Assembly (NCBI RefSeq): GCF_947488945.1
Contig: NZ_CANLBS010000008.1
Coordinates: 62,001-126,000, forward strand
Source of the DNA: an uncultured Streptomyces sp.
GTDB lineage: Bacteria; Actinomycetota; Actinomycetes; Streptomycetales; Streptomycetaceae
Direction: 5' to 3'
Length of the DNA: 64,000 bases
Part shown: positions 16,860 through 25,258 of the stretch, piece after piece
Layout of the letters: each line of letters starts with the position of its first letter
How positions within the stretch are numbered: position 1 is the stretch's first letter
Position numbers and translations under genes: made by a program
Notes under the pieces: generated by a model
What the model was told of the DNA's origin: nothing
Database searches by the model: none
What the model saw: only the letters and a program-made list of their open reading frames with translations

Positions 16860-16875
16860 ATGTTCGAATGAACAT
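16860..16875. promoter_or_regulatory. Candidate DeoR operator ATGTTC-GAAT-GAACAT
   Basis: A perfect inverted repeat with 6-bp arms, directly upstream of the DeoR start, in an A/T-richer pocket of otherwise G/C-rich DNA. Confidence 0.65.
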
Positions 16876-16880
16876 TTTGG

Positions 16881-16910
16881 TGTGCGGGGGTGTGCGGGGG
16901 TGTGCGCGGG
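16881..16910. repeat. Three tandem 10-bp repeats TGTGCGGGGG
   Basis: Two exact copies (16881-16900) and one with a single change (16901-16910) lie just beyond the DeoR palindrome. Probably a slippage tract. Confidence 0.7.
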
Positions 16911-16944
16911 CGGGCGGGTCAGACCCGTGGCCGGCCGCACGCAC

Positions 16945-16978
16945 GGGGAGGGGGCCACCGTTCGGTGGCCCCCTCCCC
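16945..16978 (-). terminator. Strong hairpin terminator downstream of the Trypco2 gene
   Basis: A perfect 16-bp stem (16945-16960 with 16963-16978) with a 2-nt TT core (TTCG apex) lies 23 nt past the stop of the gene at 17002-17355. Confidence 0.75.
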
Positions 16979-17001
16979 ACGCGCCGTCGGACGCCCGTCC
17001 C

Positions 17002-17355
17002 TCAGGGTGCGATCGGCGCGGCCCCGGCGGCGGCTCCCGCGGACCCGGCCGGGGGTACCTGGTTCCGGCCCACCTTCAGCCGCTCGCCGCCGGCGAGTTC
17101 CGGCTTCAACGACACCTGCACCTGATGTGTCGTCTGTCGGTCGACCGTGGCGCCGAGTTCCGCCGTCACCACGCCGATCCGGACGCCCCCGCGGCCGGTT
17201 CCGGAGCGGTGGACCTGCACGGTGAAGGTCAGATTCACGTCCTCCACGGCGAAACCGACGGAGTGACCCACGGCGTGACCACGGGCCTCCTCCAGTTCGC
17301 CCCTGATCTGGCGGATCACCTCGGCCAGCCCGACGAAACCAGGTTCGTTCGTCAA
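17002..17355 (-). CDS. Trypco2-like (trypsin-co-occurring domain 2) protein
   Basis: 117 residues from a TTG at 17355 preceded by GGAGG (17364-17360); a TTG five codons upstream is less well placed. The N-terminal half starts with a helix, VGLAEVIRQIRGELEEAR. It is followed by predicted strands VEDVNLTFTVQV, GGVRIGVVTAELG and HQVQVSLKPEL. This helix-plus-beta layout matches the Trypco2 family, named for its association with trypsin-like proteases in bacterial conflict and signalling clusters. It is divergent from exactly such a protease gene 77 bp away, which strongly supports the call. The C-terminal 30 residues are a Pro/Gly/Ala tail. The molecular role is unknown. Confidence 0.75.
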   Translation of the reverse strand: MTNEPGFVGLAEVIRQIRGELEEARGHAVGHSVGFAVEDVNLTFTVQVHRSGTGRGGVRIGVVTAELGATVDRQTTHQVQVSLKPELAGGERLKVGRNQVPPAGSAGAAAGAAPIAP

Positions 17356-17419
17356 TTCGCCTCCACACAAGCCCTGTTGATTACCTGACGCATCAGTATG
17401 CGACAGCTCCGGACGCCCG

Positions 17420-17425
17420 TATAGT
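17420..17425 (+). promoter_or_regulatory. Candidate -10 box TATAGT, likely leaderless start
   Basis: TATAGT ends 7 nt before the ATG of the protease gene, and no ribosome-binding sequence lies between. This would place the transcript's first base at or beside the start codon, as in many leaderless actinobacterial mRNAs. No good -35 box is seen. Confidence 0.5.
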
Positions 17426-17432
17426 CACCAGC

Positions 17433-19205
17433 ATGGCTGCGGACGGGGGCGTCGTGGCCGTTCCTCCGATGGAGACGCCGAGCTGGGCGGTGCGGCTCCG
17501 AGGGGCGGACGGCGAGATCGTGGGAGCCGGCATCCTGCTGGGCCCCGACCACGTGCTCACCTGCGCCCACGTGGTGGACGGAGCGGGAGCCCGGATCACC
17601 GCGGAGTTCGTCGGCGCGCCCGGTCACGGCGTGCCCTCGGTGCCCGCCCGCGTGGACGGGGACGCCTATGTCCCGGAGACGCTGGACGCGGACCTCGATC
17701 CTCGCGGGGACGTCGCGCTGCTGCGGCTCGACACCCCCCGCCCGGCCTCCGAGGCCGCGCGGCTCCACCGGTTGTCCGCGCCCGACCGGCACGTACGGAT
17801 GTACGGCTTTCCGCTCGACCACAACGGCGGGATCTGGTTCCGCGCAACCCTGGTGGGCGGCTGCGGGCGGGACGGCCAGGTGCAGATGAGCCCGGCCAGT
17901 CCCGGTGAGCTCGCCAGCCCCGGATGCAGCGGCGCGGGAGTCGCCGACAGCCTGACCCACCGGGTCGTCGGGATGGTACTCAGCGGTCAGCGGGACCAAC
18001 ACGGCAACCTCTTCTCCTACATGACGCCCGCCGAGACCATCGTGCGCCACCTCCCCCAGGTCGAGGTCTACACGCAGGGGCGCACGGCCGTCGACGCACG
18101 GTTGCTCCCCACCGACGACGATGCCGCGAAGGACATGCTCGACGAGCGGTTCGCCCAGCGTCTCGCCTCCTGGCTGCAGGACGACGGCACCCCGTTGAAG
18201 ATCAGCGTGGTCGGTCACGACGGCCCCCGCGCCGCCACGCTGCGCCGTGCCATCACCCTGGCGGACCGGGAACTGCGCACCGCGGCCTCGCTCAGCCGCA
18301 CCTCGCTGGACCCGCCCGAGACGGTCCCGTCGGCGGGGGGCCACGATCTCGCCCTGCACGCCGGGGGCCTCGCATCCGCCGAGACGGCCGAGCGGATCGC
18401 CGAACGCATGGGGTTGTGGCAGCACACCGGGGAGTCCGCGGTGGACCGCATCCGGGCGGCGAAGGTCACCCTCACGCTGGTCGTCGTGGGGGTGGACGAA
18501 GCACTCGACCCGCCCGCGCTGCTGGACGTGCTGGAGGCGCTGCGGGCCGGGGGCAGCCGTCTGCTGCTGGTCTTCCGCACGGACGGGGAGCACTACCGGC
18601 GGGCGCGGCAGGACCTGCTGATCCGGCCGGCGCGGCAACGCCGTGCCGTGCTCGTCGCACGGTTGCAAGAGATCACCGGTCCCCTCGCCGCGAGCCTGCA
18701 CGAGCATCTGACGACCGTCGTGCCGGACGGCGTCCGGCCTCCCGGCCCGGATCTGGTGGCCGCGCACGCCGCGCTCGCCGACCTGCTGCGCCTACACGCC
18801 CCGGACCCGCCCCTCGGTCAGGACCTCTCCCGCTACGAACGGCTTGCCGACCGGGTCGCGGCCCGGCTGACGAGGAGCCTCGCCCGGCTCGGGCGGCTGC
18901 GCGAGCGCAGGGACGAACTCGCCGGCCGGTTGCGCGGGTACCACGTCCTGTACCAGCGCTCCACCCTCGGAGCGGAGGACCGGGCGGTCGACGACCTGTA
19001 CCTCAGGGCGCACGCCCTGCTCCGTGCGACCCCCTGCGACGTGCGCGTGGCACAGGCGGCGGTGGAGGCGTTCACCCGCCGCGTCGACGGCATCGGCGCC
19101 GCGGGGGGCACGAGCGACGGCGACGCGGGCGACCGGGGCGCGGGCGACGGGACGCCCGCCGGCCCCGCGGCGCACCGGCGGACGCACGGGGGGCCGTCGG
19201 CATGA
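17433..19205 (+). CDS. Trypsin-like serine protease with large C-terminal effector/regulatory region
   Basis: 590 residues, no signal peptide, so cytoplasmic. The protease domain (about 15-205) has a full triad: His46 in TCAHVVD, Asp93 in DVALLRL, Ser166 in GCSGAG. The second half contains PLKISVVGHDGPRAAT (about 254-269), which looks like a worn P-loop lacking the GKS/T, and LVVVGVDEA (about 349-357), which resembles a Walker B. This suggests an inactive NTPase-like module (inference). The segment at about 455-560 is helical and Leu/Arg-rich, followed by a Gly/Asp/Ala tail. Its stop overlaps the kinase start (ATGA). With the divergent Trypco2 gene and downstream kinase and vWA genes, it is the probable effector of a signalling or defence system. 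Confidence 0.85.
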   Translation: MAADGGVVAVPPMETPSWAVRLRGADGEIVGAGILLGPDHVLTCAHVVDGAGARITAEFVGAPGHGVPSVPARVDGDAYVPETLDADLDPRGDVALLRLDTPRPASEAARLHRLSAPDRHVRMYGFPLDHNGGIWFRATLVGGCGRDGQVQMSPASPGELASPGCSGAGVADSLTHRVVGMVLSGQRDQHGNLFSYMTPAETIVRHLPQVEVYTQGRTAVDARLLPTDDDAAKDMLDERFAQRLASWLQDDGTPLKISVVGHDGPRAATLRRAITLADRELRTAASLSRTSLDPPETVPSAGGHDLALHAGGLASAETAERIAERMGLWQHTGESAVDRIRAAKVTLTLVVVGVDEALDPPALLDVLEALRAGGSRLLLVFRTDGEHYRRARQDLLIRPARQRRAVLVARLQEITGPLAASLHEHLTTVVPDGVRPPGPDLVAAHAALADLLRLHAPDPPLGQDLSRYERLADRVAARLTRSLARLGRLRERRDELAGRLRGYHVLYQRSTLGAEDRAVDDLYLRAHALLRATPCDVRVAQAAVEAFTRRVDGIGAAGGTSDGDAGDRGAGDGTPAGPAAHRRTHGGPSA

Positions 19206-21601
19206 GCGGTGCGCCCTGCGTCAGATCCGGCTGCCGGGGCGGCCGGATCATGGTCACGGGTTTCTGCGACCGTTGTTTCCGACGTCCCGCGGCCCCGGAG
19301 GCGGTGCCACCGCGTCCCGCGGCGGCACCCCCGGACCACTCCGGTCCGGCACGACCCTCTCCCTCGTCCGCTCCCGCGCCGCCCACGACCGGCGTGCTGG
19401 ACCGCGACGGTCTCCTCGTCCTCCCCCACCTGCCCGCACCCGCGCCCTCCGAGGCGGCGAGCACCAGCGCCCGTCCCCCCAGCGGCGGCCGGCGCTGCGG
19501 TGTCGACAACTGCGCCGGCACCATCGGCGTCTCGTACGACGGGTCGCCCTCGCCCGACCACGGGTTCTGCCCCGAGTGCGGAACCTCTTACTCGTTCCTG
19601 CCGAAACTCCGTCCGGGCGACCGGGTGGGCGACCACTACGAAGTGCTCGGGTACCTGACGGTCGGTGGCCACGGCTGGGTCTACCTCGCCGAGGACACCC
19701 GCGTGCCCGGCCTGCAGGTGGTCCTCAAGGGCCTGATCAACACCGGGGACGCGGTGGCCCGGCGTGCCGCCGTCGAGGAACGCCGTTCGCTGACGACGCT
19801 CCACCACCGTGACATCGTCCGCATCGTCACCCACGTCCAGCACCGGGCGCCGGGCGAAGCCGACCCGACCGGCTACATCGTCATGGAGTACGTCGGCGGG
19901 CGCTCCCTGGCCTGGATCGGTTCCGCCCCGCGGGAGGCGCTGGCCCGGCTCTTCGGCCCCGGCGGCCTCGAGTTCGGGCACGTCATCACCTACGGCTGCA
20001 AGATCCTGGGCGCGTTGGAGTACCTGCACGACCAGGGTCTCCTCTACTGCGACATGAAGCCCGAGAACGTCATCCACTACGGGCGCGAGATCAAGGTCAT
20101 CGACCTGGGCGCGATCCGGCGTACCGACGACCGTTCCTCCGGGATCGTCTTCACCCACGGCTACGCCCCGCCGAAGAAGGAGCGGGAGGAACGCGGACTC
20201 GCCGTCGACAGCGACCTGTTCACCGTGGGCCGGACCCTGAAGGTACTGGCCGAACGGGCGGCCCCGCCGGTGGGTCTCGCCGCGCGTTCCTTCGACGAGC
20301 TGATCCGCCGGGCCACCCATGCCGAGCCCGCCGCCCGCTTCCGTTCCGCGGCGGAGATGTCCCGTCAGTTGTGGGAGGTGCTGCGCGAACACCAGGCACT
20401 GGGCGGACACGAGCCCTATCCGGAGCGGTCCACCCGGTTCTCGGCGACGGCAGCCGTCTTCGGCGACGGCCTCGGCACCGTCCCGGCGCTGACGCGCTGG
20501 ACGGAGCACGCCCACGGCGGGGAGCCGGCCCTGCCGGCCGGGGCCCCCGACCCCCGGGAGACGGCACGGGCACTGCCGGTACCCCGCCCCGATCCCTCGG
20601 ACCCTGCGGCGGTGCTGCTCGGCCAACTCGCCGCGGGCACACCCGACCGTGTCGCGGAGCAGGCGCAGGGCGACCCCGCGCTGCGGACCGTGGAAAGCGC
20701 TCTGTGGCTGTGCCGCGCCTACGTGAACGCCGGGGACGCGGAGCGTGCCGAGGTGTGGACGGGCCGGGCCGAGCAGTGGAGCGGCACCCACGACTGGCGG
20801 ATCTTCTGGCACCGGGGGCTGGTGCACCTGACCCGCGGAGCGGTCGGCGAGGCGGAGGACGAGTTCGCCGCCGCCTACGCCGCGCTGCCCGGAGAGACCG
20901 CGCCGAAACTGGCGCTCGGGTACTGCGCCGAATACCTGGCCGAGCATCTGCGCGCACCGCCCGAACGGTCCCGGCCGACGGACCCGGCGCCGACGCGCGG
21001 GCACCGGAGTCCCCGACACGACCCGGCCGACCGGGCGCGGGCCCGCGAGCAGTCGGCCGAGCAGTACTACGAGGCCGTCGGGCGGCGGGACCCCGCCCAG
21101 GGCAGCGCCGCGTTCGGTCTGGCCCGGGTCCGGCTGCGCCGGGACGGCCGCCGGGCGGCCGTGGCGGTCCTGGACGAGGTCCCGACCACGGCCCGGCACT
21201 TCGACGCGGCCCGGATCGCGGCGGTGCGGGTGCTGGCCTGGTGGCCGCCGGGCGGCTCCCGGCCGACCGCCGCCGACCTGGTCGAGGCCGGCGAACGGCT
21301 GGCCGGGCTGCGCCTGGGGGACGGCGCCGCCCGGGACCGCCTGGTCGCGGAACTGCGGGAGCACGCCCTCGTCGGCCGGCCGGCCGGGGGCTGGGGCGGC
21401 GGGTTTCCCGCCGGCGAGTTGTTCGGGCCGCAGGACACCGAGGAGGCGCTGCGCGGACTGTTGCACCGGTCGTTGAAGCGCCTGGCAGGTCAGACGCGCA
21501 GCGTCGGTGAGCGCGGCGACCTCCTGGACCGGGCGTACTCGGTGCTGCCGCGGCCACCCGGCCCCCGGGAACGCGTGCGGAGGTGGCGGCGGACTGCGTG
21601 A
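19202..21601 (+). CDS. pknG: PknG-type Ser/Thr protein kinase with zinc ribbons and TPR-like C-terminus
   Basis: 799 residues. Two Cys clusters precede the kinase: C6/C11/C22/C25 and C99/C104/C123/C126, the second directly before the kinase like the rubredoxin of mycobacterial PknG. The kinase domain (about 146-390) has a Gly loop YLTVGGHGWVYLAED, Lys176 in VVLKG, YIVMEYVGG, a catalytic loop CDMKPEN (Asp284, Asn289) without the usual HRD Arg, and DLG (301-303) instead of DFG. All these are PknG traits. The C-terminal 350 residues are helical, with TPR-like Trp/Ala patterns. In mycobacteria PknG controls glutamate/TCA metabolism downstream of GlnX and GlnH. Likely relatives of those two are encoded in this same operon. 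Confidence 0.9.
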   Translation: MSGAPCVRSGCRGGRIMVTGFCDRCFRRPAAPEAVPPRPAAAPPDHSGPARPSPSSAPAPPTTGVLDRDGLLVLPHLPAPAPSEAASTSARPPSGGRRCGVDNCAGTIGVSYDGSPSPDHGFCPECGTSYSFLPKLRPGDRVGDHYEVLGYLTVGGHGWVYLAEDTRVPGLQVVLKGLINTGDAVARRAAVEERRSLTTLHHRDIVRIVTHVQHRAPGEADPTGYIVMEYVGGRSLAWIGSAPREALARLFGPGGLEFGHVITYGCKILGALEYLHDQGLLYCDMKPENVIHYGREIKVIDLGAIRRTDDRSSGIVFTHGYAPPKKEREERGLAVDSDLFTVGRTLKVLAERAAPPVGLAARSFDELIRRATHAEPAARFRSAAEMSRQLWEVLREHQALGGHEPYPERSTRFSATAAVFGDGLGTVPALTRWTEHAHGGEPALPAGAPDPRETARALPVPRPDPSDPAAVLLGQLAAGTPDRVAEQAQGDPALRTVESALWLCRAYVNAGDAERAEVWTGRAEQWSGTHDWRIFWHRGLVHLTRGAVGEAEDEFAAAYAALPGETAPKLALGYCAEYLAEHLRAPPERSRPTDPAPTRGHRSPRHDPADRARAREQSAEQYYEAVGRRDPAQGSAAFGLARVRLRRDGRRAAVAVLDEVPTTARHFDAARIAAVRVLAWWPPGGSRPTAADLVEAGERLAGLRLGDGAARDRLVAELREHALVGRPAGGWGGGFPAGELFGPQDTEEALRGLLHRSLKRLAGQTRSVGERGDLLDRAYSVLPRPPGPRERVRRWRRTA

Positions 21602-21646
21602 TCGACGGCGACGCGGGACTGCGGAACGACGAGGGGTGGGGACGGC

Positions 21647-23083
21647 GTGGACACAGGATCGCCCCGGACGGGCGGGCGGATGACCGTGGGGCTGGAGATC
21701 AGCCAGTGGAAGTACCTCTCGGACGAGTCCGGGGACCCGCGGATGCACTGCGTCCTCAGCGTGCGGGTGGACGGAGCCGGGAGCGCCGGCGGTCCGGACG
21801 GACCGGTCCTCGCGCAGGTCCTCGCCGTCGACTGCTCCAGTTCGATGAGCTGGCCGGTGGAGAAGCTGCACGCCGCCCAGCAGGCGGCGCTCGCGGCGAT
21901 CCGCAAGCTGCCCGACGGCACCCCGTTCGCGGTCGTGCGCGGTGACCACCGGGCCTCCATGGTGTACCCGGACGCGCCGGGCATGGTGCGGGCCTCCCCC
22001 GGCACGCGGGCGCGGGCGGCGCGTGCCGTGCACGATCTGGTCGCCGGCGGCGGTACGTGCATCGGAGCCTGGCTGGATCTGTGCCGCCGGCTGCTGGCGG
22101 CACAGCACGCGCCCATCGGGCACGTGCTGCTCCTCACCGACGGCAAGAACCAGCACGACGATCAGATGCCGCTCGGGCCGGTCCTGGATGCCTGTGACGG
22201 CCGCTTCGTCTGTGACGCGTGGGGCATCGGAGACGGCTGGGACGGCCGTGAACTGGTGGGCATCGCCACGCGCCTGCACGGCAGTGCCGACGCCGTGCGC
22301 GAGGAACAGGACCTGCCCGCCGCCTACGAGAAGCTGATGGACGGTCTGGTCGCCAAGAGTGTTCCGGAACTCAGGATCTCCGTGACGACGATGCCCGGGT
22401 GTTCCGTGCGCTACCTGAAGCAGGTCTTTCCGCACGAGGCCGAGCTGACCGGGGAGGACGGCACGAATTTCGTCACCCGGGCCTGGGGCGACGAGACCCG
22501 CCGTTACCAACTCTGCCTGTCGGCCGACCCCGAGGGCCGCCCACGCGGGGAGGATCTGCAGCTCGCGGTGGTCGCCGTCGACGCTCCGGGGACCGGGGCG
22601 CGGCTGCCCGCGCCGCAACCGTGTCTGGTGCACTGGACGGAGAACCCCGCCCTGTCCCAGCACACCGACGCCCAGGTCGAGCACTTCGGGCAGCACCAAC
22701 GCCTCGGCGAAGCCGTGGCCGCCGCCACCGACGCCCACCGCCAGGGTCTGCGCGACGAGGCGGAGCGGCATCTCGGCCGGGCGGTCCAGCTGGCCCATGC
22801 CGTGGGCGCCGCCGAACACCTGGACCGGCTGGCCCGGTTGGTGCGGGTCGAGGACGCCCGGGCCGGCCGGGTGGTCCTGCGCCCCGAGGCGGCAGCCGTC
22901 GACTTCGAGCGGCTGATCACGGTGAGCAGCCACAGCACCTACGGCCCGTCGTCGGGCACCGCGCCGGGCGCCGGGCCGGCCCCGGACAGGGCCACGACGC
23001 GCTGCCCGCGCTGCTCCGGCGCGTCGCCGGCAGCCGCCCGGTTCTGTCCGGCCTGCGGCCACCGTTTCGAGGAGCGGAGGTGA
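21647..23083 (+). CDS. von Willebrand factor A protein with C-terminal zinc ribbon
   Basis: 478 residues from a GTG at 21647; an ATG at 21680 is an alternative. The vWA domain (about 50-250) has a complete metal-ion-dependent adhesion site: DCSSS (Asp62, Ser64, Ser66), Thr137 in GGGTCIG, and Asp165 in LLTDGKN. A beta-rich middle (about 250-340) and a helical segment (about 345-400) follow. The protein ends in CPRC...FCPAC, a zinc ribbon. There is no signal peptide. vWA proteins in such loci act as Mg-dependent scaffolds that bring partners together. The gene lies 45 nt after the kinase and overlaps the membrane-protein gene by GTGA. Confidence 0.88.
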   Translation: MDTGSPRTGGRMTVGLEISQWKYLSDESGDPRMHCVLSVRVDGAGSAGGPDGPVLAQVLAVDCSSSMSWPVEKLHAAQQAALAAIRKLPDGTPFAVVRGDHRASMVYPDAPGMVRASPGTRARAARAVHDLVAGGGTCIGAWLDLCRRLLAAQHAPIGHVLLLTDGKNQHDDQMPLGPVLDACDGRFVCDAWGIGDGWDGRELVGIATRLHGSADAVREEQDLPAAYEKLMDGLVAKSVPELRISVTTMPGCSVRYLKQVFPHEAELTGEDGTNFVTRAWGDETRRYQLCLSADPEGRPRGEDLQLAVVAVDAPGTGARLPAPQPCLVHWTENPALSQHTDAQVEHFGQHQRLGEAVAAATDAHRQGLRDEAERHLGRAVQLAHAVGAAEHLDRLARLVRVEDARAGRVVLRPEAAAVDFERLITVSSHSTYGPSSGTAPGAGPAPDRATTRCPRCSGASPAAARFCPACGHRFEERR

Positions 23084-24000
23084 GCACCACCGGCCGGGAC
23101 CTCGCCCTGAGGCTCAGGAGGCTGCTGGCCCTCGCGATCGCCACCACGCTCGCGCTGTTCCTGTCCTACCGGGGGGTCCACGACGACGCGGTGCCGCTCA
23201 ACGACGCGACCGCTCCCGGCATCCTCGCCGTCGACACCGCCCGCGGCGCCCTGGACGGCGCCCACCGCGTCGTCGAGAGCGGTGGCGGCGGCGACATCAG
23301 CGGCGAGTTCCACACGCGGATCTCGGTCGCCCAGCAGAGCCTCGCGCTCGCGGCGTCCGAGAACGTGACCGGCGTCGAGGGCCGCCACGACCTCCAGACG
23401 GTCACCGGCCTGATCGCGGTCTACTCGGTCTGGCTGGACCGCATGGGCCGCGAGCCGGCCGGTTCGCCGTTGCGAGCGGCGTATCTCCATTACGCGGACC
23501 AGGTCCTCGGCCCCGGCGCCGACGGCGACATCATGAGCCGTCTCGCCGACCTGCGGGCCGGCCAAGTGGCGGAGGCCCGACGGCAGGCCGCCTTTCCGTG
23601 GCAGTCGTGGGCGGGCTGGGGCGCGGTCGCGGCTCTGTGGGTGTCGTGGTGTGCCGCACTGCTGGAGACACAGCGCTTCCTGCGGCGGCGTTTCCGGGAA
23701 CCCGTGCGGTTTCCCCTGTCCGCGGCCGCCGCGCTGGGCGCGATCGGTGTGCCCGCGCTGGCCGTCCGCACGGCCACCGCGCACGCGGCCATGGCGGACG
23801 CCCTTTCCCGGGTGCGGGACCCCGTTGCCGCTCAAAGGGTTCCCGACGTCGCGGACGAGGTGGCGGGAATCCTCGAAAACGCCTGGTTCTGGGCGTCGTT
23901 GTCCGACTGGATCGTGCTGGGAGGGGCTGTGGTCGTGGTTCTGACGGTGTGGGGGCTGTGGCCGCGGATCGCCGAGTACCGGTTCCGGGTGCCGCGGTGA
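23080..24000 (+). CDS. GlnX-like four-helix membrane sensor protein
   Basis: 306 residues from the overlapping GTG. Four membrane segments are visible: about 13-30, 175-195, 212-231 and 272-297. The long stretch between the first two (about 31-170) would lie outside and is helical (TARGALDGAHRVV, RISVAQQSLALAASENV), like a four-helix-bundle sensor. This topology, and its position between a PknG kinase and a solute-binding protein, match mycobacterial GlnX, which is thought to pass the GlnH ligand signal to PknG. The similarity is one of layout rather than strong sequence motifs. Confidence 0.75.
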   Translation: MSTTGRDLALRLRRLLALAIATTLALFLSYRGVHDDAVPLNDATAPGILAVDTARGALDGAHRVVESGGGGDISGEFHTRISVAQQSLALAASENVTGVEGRHDLQTVTGLIAVYSVWLDRMGREPAGSPLRAAYLHYADQVLGPGADGDIMSRLADLRAGQVAEARRQAAFPWQSWAGWGAVAALWVSWCAALLETQRFLRRRFREPVRFPLSAAAALGAIGVPALAVRTATAHAAMADALSRVRDPVAAQRVPDVADEVAGILENAWFWASLSDWIVLGGAVVVVLTVWGLWPRIAEYRFRVPR

Positions 24001-25193
24001 GGGCCCCCCGGCCCCGTACGCTCGGCGTTCTCTGCGTCTGCCTGGTCCTGCTCGCCGCCGGGGTGTACGGCGGGGTGCGGTGGATGCGCGGCACGCAGGG
24101 TTCCGTCACCCTGCTGGCCAGCTGGAGCGGCGAGGAGCGGGCTCAGTTCGAGGAACACGTCATCGAGCCGTTCGAGGCGAAGTACCGGATCGACGTGGTC
24201 TACCAGGGCAGCTCGGCGCTCAGCCAGGTGCTCGCCGCCGACATGGCGGCCGGCAGCCCGCCCGACGTGGCGGTGCTCCCCGGACCGGGAGAGCTGCTCG
24301 CCCACGCCATGGACGGTCGACTGCATCCGCTCGACCAGCTGTTCGACACGGAGCAGTACGACCGGTTCTGGGCCCCCGAGATCACCGTGCCGGGCGAGGA
24401 GGCCCACACCTATTGGCTGCCCGTCAAGACGGGGCTGAAGAGCATGGTCTGGTACGGCGGACGAACGGCGCCGACCGAGTCGGTCGCGCCCGGACGGTGG
24501 TGCCTCGGCATGGAGTCCGGTGCCACCTCCGGCTGGCCCGGCACCGACTGGGTCGAGGACATCCTGCTCCAGCAGGCCGGCCCACGGGTGTACGAGGACT
24601 GGGCCAACGGCAAGCTGGCGTGGACCGACAAAGCGGTGGCCAAGGCGTGGTCCACCTGGGCGGACATGGTGGCCGCGGGCGGCGGCCGGCCCGCCGAGGA
24701 GGCGCTGACCACCGGTTTCGCCGACGCCTGCGCGCCCGGTCGGCTGGAGCACCAGGGCTCCTTCCGCGCCGGACGCTGGGCGGGGGAAGGCGGTTTCGTC
24801 CACTTCTCCGACGTCGTTCCCGGCGCGGGGCCGAACGCCGGCGCCTGGGAGGTCTCCGGCGACCTCGCCGCCGTGTACCACCGGACCCCGGAGGCCGAAC
24901 AGCTGATCCGCTACCTGGCGGACCCCGGGACCGAGTTGCCGGAGTACACGGCGAACAGGGCGGCCGAGCCGGGCGGGCAGGACGCGACCGGAGGGAAGAT
25001 CGGCGAGATCCTGCGCGGGTCCGGCCGGGTCCGCTGCTGGGACGCGTCCGACGCCATGCCCCGCACCACACGGGACGCCTTCCAGCAGGCGGTCCTGCGT
25101 CACCTGGTCGCGCCGGACGAACTCGGCGACCTGCTGAGGGAACTGGACTCGCTGCGGGTGCGGCAGGACCTGCCGGTGTGCGGGTCCGGCTGA
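23997..25193 (+). CDS. Membrane-anchored extracellular solute-binding protein (GlnH-position)
   Basis: 398 residues, GTG overlapping the previous stop. A single N-terminal hydrophobic segment (about 9-26) has no proper lipobox, so an uncleaved anchor is likely. The rest is a periplasmic-binding-protein fold of the family 1 type: VTLLASWSGEERAQFEEHVIEPFEAKY, AADMAAGSPPDVAVLPGPGEL, and LPVKTGLKSMVWYG. There are no ABC permease or ATPase genes nearby, so it probably senses rather than imports. By position it matches GlnH of the mycobacterial glnX-glnH-pknG group, although the fold subtype looks closer to sugar/iron-type binders. The ligand is unknown. Confidence 0.8.
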   Translation: MRAPRPRTLGVLCVCLVLLAAGVYGGVRWMRGTQGSVTLLASWSGEERAQFEEHVIEPFEAKYRIDVVYQGSSALSQVLAADMAAGSPPDVAVLPGPGELLAHAMDGRLHPLDQLFDTEQYDRFWAPEITVPGEEAHTYWLPVKTGLKSMVWYGGRTAPTESVAPGRWCLGMESGATSGWPGTDWVEDILLQQAGPRVYEDWANGKLAWTDKAVAKAWSTWADMVAAGGGRPAEEALTTGFADACAPGRLEHQGSFRAGRWAGEGGFVHFSDVVPGAGPNAGAWEVSGDLAAVYHRTPEAEQLIRYLADPGTELPEYTANRAAEPGGQDATGGKIGEILRGSGRVRCWDASDAMPRTTRDAFQQAVLRHLVAPDELGDLLRELDSLRVRQDLPVCGSG

Positions 25194-25258
25194 GCGGACG
25201 CCGGCCGTCCGTTCCGGGCGGGTGACGGGGCGTCGGCGGCGGACCGCGCATCCCCCGG

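Noticed and set aside
19202..25193. Reading the kinase-vWA operon as a plain ABC import system because of its solute-binding protein
   Set aside because: No ABC ATPase or permease gene is present; the membrane protein has only four helices and no transport motif.
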